Source: Bacteroidota bacterium
Lineage (GTDB): Bacteria > Bacteroidota > Bacteroidia > UKL13-3
DNA: 64,000 bases
NCBI GenBank assembly: GCA_030680835.1
Contig: JAUXUD010000057.1
Coordinates: 88,855 to 152,854, forward strand
Reading direction: 5' to 3'
Shown in pieces: positions 61,718 through 64,000 of the stretch; the first letter of the stretch is position 1, and each line of letters starts with the position of its first letter. Made by a program: the position numbers and the translations under genes. The notes below the pieces were generated by a model, which was given only the letters and a program-made list of their open reading frames with translations, had not been told where the DNA came from and ran no database searches.

Positions 61718-64000
61718 TTAATTCACCTGCAATTTCTTCATGTATATGCTTTGTCCGGTTTGAACCTTTAACAGGTAAAAACCTTTGGGTGCCTGCTGTA
61801 AGTTGAGTTCTTCGGTTTGCAGGTTATTGCCTTTGATGCTTGTATGCAATACTTCTTTGCCCAGCATATCCATTACTGTTATCTGCACGTCTTCACTTTG
61901 AACATCGGCCAATCGCATGTATATGATACCCGTGCTTGGGTTTGGATACACACTCATCAGTTTGTCAATATTCATCACTGCTCCTACCCCGCTTGTGCCT
62001 TCAGGCAATACATTGATATTGCGTTTTGCAACTGCCGATTCGTTGTTCGATAAATCTTTTACTTTATAATGAACACTAAACAATCCTACTCCACCACCAA
62101 AATAATTGCCTGCGGCATTTTTGGGAAGACTGTTGGAGATTATCAAACTTGAACGCATCTCTGCATCGCTGTTGTAATTGTCAACCAACTGTATCGGTGG
62201 ATCTACAAATACCTGCCACCTCGGTAAATTTATGTCTGTTATGTTCAGCAGGTTTACTACCGGTTTTCCGGTGTCTCTTACCCGAACTTCACGGCTCACC
62301 GAATCTTTATTGCCCGATGGATCGGTTGCGATATACCACAAAGTATAATTGCCCAATATATTGGTATTTACCGTTCCTTTTCTCATTACCGATACCGTTG
62401 ATGCCGCCCAGTAATTATCCGTTACACTTACCCAGGGATCTATAAAGCCATCATAAACTTCTACAAACATCAGGTCCAGTCCGTTTAAGTTTACTACCGG
62501 GGGTTTGGTATCTTTTACCTTTATTTCTATCACCACTTCATTGCCTATATTTCCACTGTTGTCTCTGATATTATAAAGCACATAATAAGTTCCTACATTA
62601 TTCACATCTACAGTACCTGTCCAGCTTAATGTTAAATAATTAGCACCCCAGTAATTGTCTTTGGGGATTACTATTTTACTCAAGTCAATGGCTGATCCTA
62701 CCTGTTGTGTATATATATTGTTAAGCGGTGTAATTAACCAGGGCCTGGTGGTATCGCCTACGGTTATTGCCCTGCCTGCCGTGCGTGTAAACCCAAAGGC
62801 ATCTATGATTGTATAAATATTGCTGTACACTCCAAGTTTTGAAGTATCCAGATTGCTGGTTGTAACTACCTGGTTTGTGATGTCTACTCCCTGATTGTCC
62901 TTGGCAACAAAGCCGGGTTCATTGTATTTATGGTAAACCTCTACATACATAGATGCAGCTCCGTTTATTGTTATGGTTGGGCCGGTTTGGTTCAGTATAA
63001 CATAAACCGTGCGGTTTAAGGTATCACTTACATTGCCATACATATCCCGTACAATATATCGCAGATAATTTGGCCCAACTTTGCTCGTATCTACCGTGCC
63101 CAGTATTTCCAGTTTCGCACTGATATTGCCTTCAAAATTATCATAGGCAATTACGCCCGGATCTACATACGCTTTATGTATTTCGGTATATATCGTTGGC
63201 AGGTTTATTAATGCGATGGTTGGTTTTACCGTATCACGCGGGAAACTTACTATATAATCCCTGAACACACCTAAGAATAACACACTTGAATTTAACTGGG
63301 TGCCTGCATAGGTTACCCCCACCCGCATGCGGGTGCCTCCCAGGTTTTGAGTAGCTGATATAATGATCGTATCGGTTTTCGACAAGGTGGTTTTATTCAT
63401 GTCATTCATCACCAGTTCATCATTGGTAAACAAGCCATCCATGTTAAAATCTATCCATGCTTTGCGGTCCATCGGACTGCTTATGCCCGGACGTGTTATG
63501 GTTAACACATGTTTCTGGCCTCTGTACATATTGGCCGACTGCAAGCCGGTTACCATTTGGTAGCACGGGTTGTATGCATTAACTGCGGTATCAATTCCAT
63601 TTTGTAATGTAACCCTACTGATGCCAATACTTCCGTCGGCCAGGTTGATATCTGATAAACATTGTGGCTGATCGTAGGCTCCTATATTGATATAATCCAC
63701 TTTGATCAGTGAATCGGTTCCATACATATTGGTAGCTACCAGTTTTATGGTAAATTTGGTTCTTGAGGTAAAACGCACAATCGGGTTGCGGCTGTTTACA
63801 CTGGTACCAAACAAATACTGCACGCTGGCTGCCGGAGTCATGGTCCATTTCCATACACTCGGGCCAAACAAACTCTTATCGGTAAACCAGAAAGTATCGG
63901 TATTAAATCCCTGTATTTTATCTGCATCAAAACGTACTACCGGTTTGGTTGTAGTTGGCAGGAACAATACATTTTTACAACTGGTATCGCTGCCCACACA
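61718..64000 (-). CDS. T9SS type-A cargo protein with GEVED and DUF5011-like repeats (5-prime truncated by window edge)
   Basis: About 760 C-terminal residues; the reading frame is open to the last base of the window, so the start lies beyond it. Order seen: a PKD-like segment (FWFTDKSLFGPSVWKWTM), a GEVED domain (about 110-250: KAWIDFNMDGLFTNDELV, GGTRMRVGVTY), five Ig-like repeats of the DUF5011/HYR type (YTEIHKAYVDPGVIAYDN, YVEVYHKYNEPGFVAKDN, DNYWGANYLTLSWTGTVD, FVEVYDGFIDPWVSVTDN, WQVFVDPPIQLVDN), and a C-terminal type-A sorting domain (SVYPNPSTGIIYMRL ... KKLQVN). Likely a secreted, surface-attached protein processed by PorU. Any catalytic part would be in the missing N-terminus. Confidence 0.85.
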   Translation of the reverse strand, partial: CVGSDTSCKNVLFLPTTTKPVVRFDADKIQGFNTDTFWFTDKSLFGPSVWKWTMTPAASVQYLFGTSVNSRNPIVRFTSRTKFTIKLVATNMYGTDSLIKVDYINIGAYDQPQCLSDINLADGSIGISRVTLQNGIDTAVNAYNPCYQMVTGLQSANMYRGQKHVLTITRPGISSPMDRKAWIDFNMDGLFTNDELVMNDMNKTTLSKTDTIIISATQNLGGTRMRVGVTYAGTQLNSSVLFLGVFRDYIVSFPRDTVKPTIALINLPTIYTEIHKAYVDPGVIAYDNFEGNISAKLEILGTVDTSKVGPNYLRYIVRDMYGNVSDTLNRTVYVILNQTGPTITINGAASMYVEVYHKYNEPGFVAKDNQGVDITNQVVTTSNLDTSKLGVYSNIYTIIDAFGFTRTAGRAITVGDTTRPWLITPLNNIYTQQVGSAIDLSKIVIPKDNYWGANYLTLSWTGTVDVNNVGTYYVLYNIRDNSGNIGNEVVIEIKVKDTKPPVVNLNGLDLMFVEVYDGFIDPWVSVTDNYWAASTVSVMRKGTVNTNILGNYTLWYIATDPSGNKDSVSREVRVRDTGKPVVNLLNITDINLPRWQVFVDPPIQLVDNYNSDAEMRSSLIISNSLPKNAAGNYFGGGVGLFSVHYKVKDLSNNESAVAKRNINVLPEGTSGVGAVMNIDKLMSVYPNPSTGIIYMRLADVQSEDVQITVMDMLGKEVLHTSIKGNNLQTEELNLQQAPKGFYLLKVQTGQSIYMKKLQVN

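Noticed and set aside
1..64000. tRNA, rRNA, transposase, integrase or prophage genes
   Set aside because: Looked for in intergenic stretches and among the proteins; none was recognised. Riboswitch-like leaders were also not seen. A covariance-model search would be decisive.

Overview
The window is a contiguous chromosomal stretch from a member of the Bacteroidota, probably a free-living aerobe. The evidence is a type IX secretion system (T9SS) locus (gldJ, two porP/sprF paralogues, porU, porV), several giant surface proteins ending in T9SS sorting domains, a TonB with the Bacteroidota-type N-terminus, and the TAnnTTTG -7 promoter box just upstream of many start codons. No rRNA, tRNA, CRISPR array, transposase or prophage gene was seen. 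I find 40 protein genes; the last runs off the right edge.

Layout. 0-9 kb holds housekeeping genes: gpmI, a MazG-like pyrophosphohydrolase overlapping dtd, a TonB, a HiPIP-like lipoprotein, a spermidine-synthase-like methyltransferase, bifunctional ftcD, a DciA/DUF721 protein and a fatty acid desaturase. 9-13 kb has a polysaccharide deacetylase overlapping a processive-type GT2 glycosyltransferase, divergent from an ABC exporter; together they look like a surface-polymer module. 13-24.6 kb has an EF-G paralogue lacking the catalytic histidine, an Fn3-repeat T9SS cargo protein, fabG, a VWA membrane protein, two tandem paralogous glycosyltransferases joined to tdk, and a Bacteroidota-specific coiled-coil protein.

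24.8-42 kb is a T9SS island. On the minus strand, in transcription order, come two porP/sprF genes, gldJ, an ECF sigma factor, a membrane-anchored putative anti-sigma protein that itself carries a type-B T9SS C-terminal domain, and a 2029-aa type-B cargo protein. On the plus strand are porU, porV and ispF. 42-64 kb has a UvrD-type helicase fused to an iron-staple nuclease, a small coiled-coil protein, fumC, a two-component system, a DUF1573 protein, a 2855-aa type-A cargo protein made of three ~570-aa beta-helix modules plus PKD domains, an OstA-like protein divergent from tilS, and a truncated type-A cargo protein with GEVED and DUF5011-like repeats.

The most unusual structural signal is between genes. 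Many genes are followed, often exactly at the stop codon, by short tandem arrays with a 7-bp unit (8 bp in one case) whose sequence differs from locus to locus. Between several convergent genes the two arms are inverted copies, so each gene reads into the same motif in the same orientation. Of ten convergent junctions, three are overlapping or 21 bp apart; all other seven carry an array, a palindromic repeat or a classical terminator.
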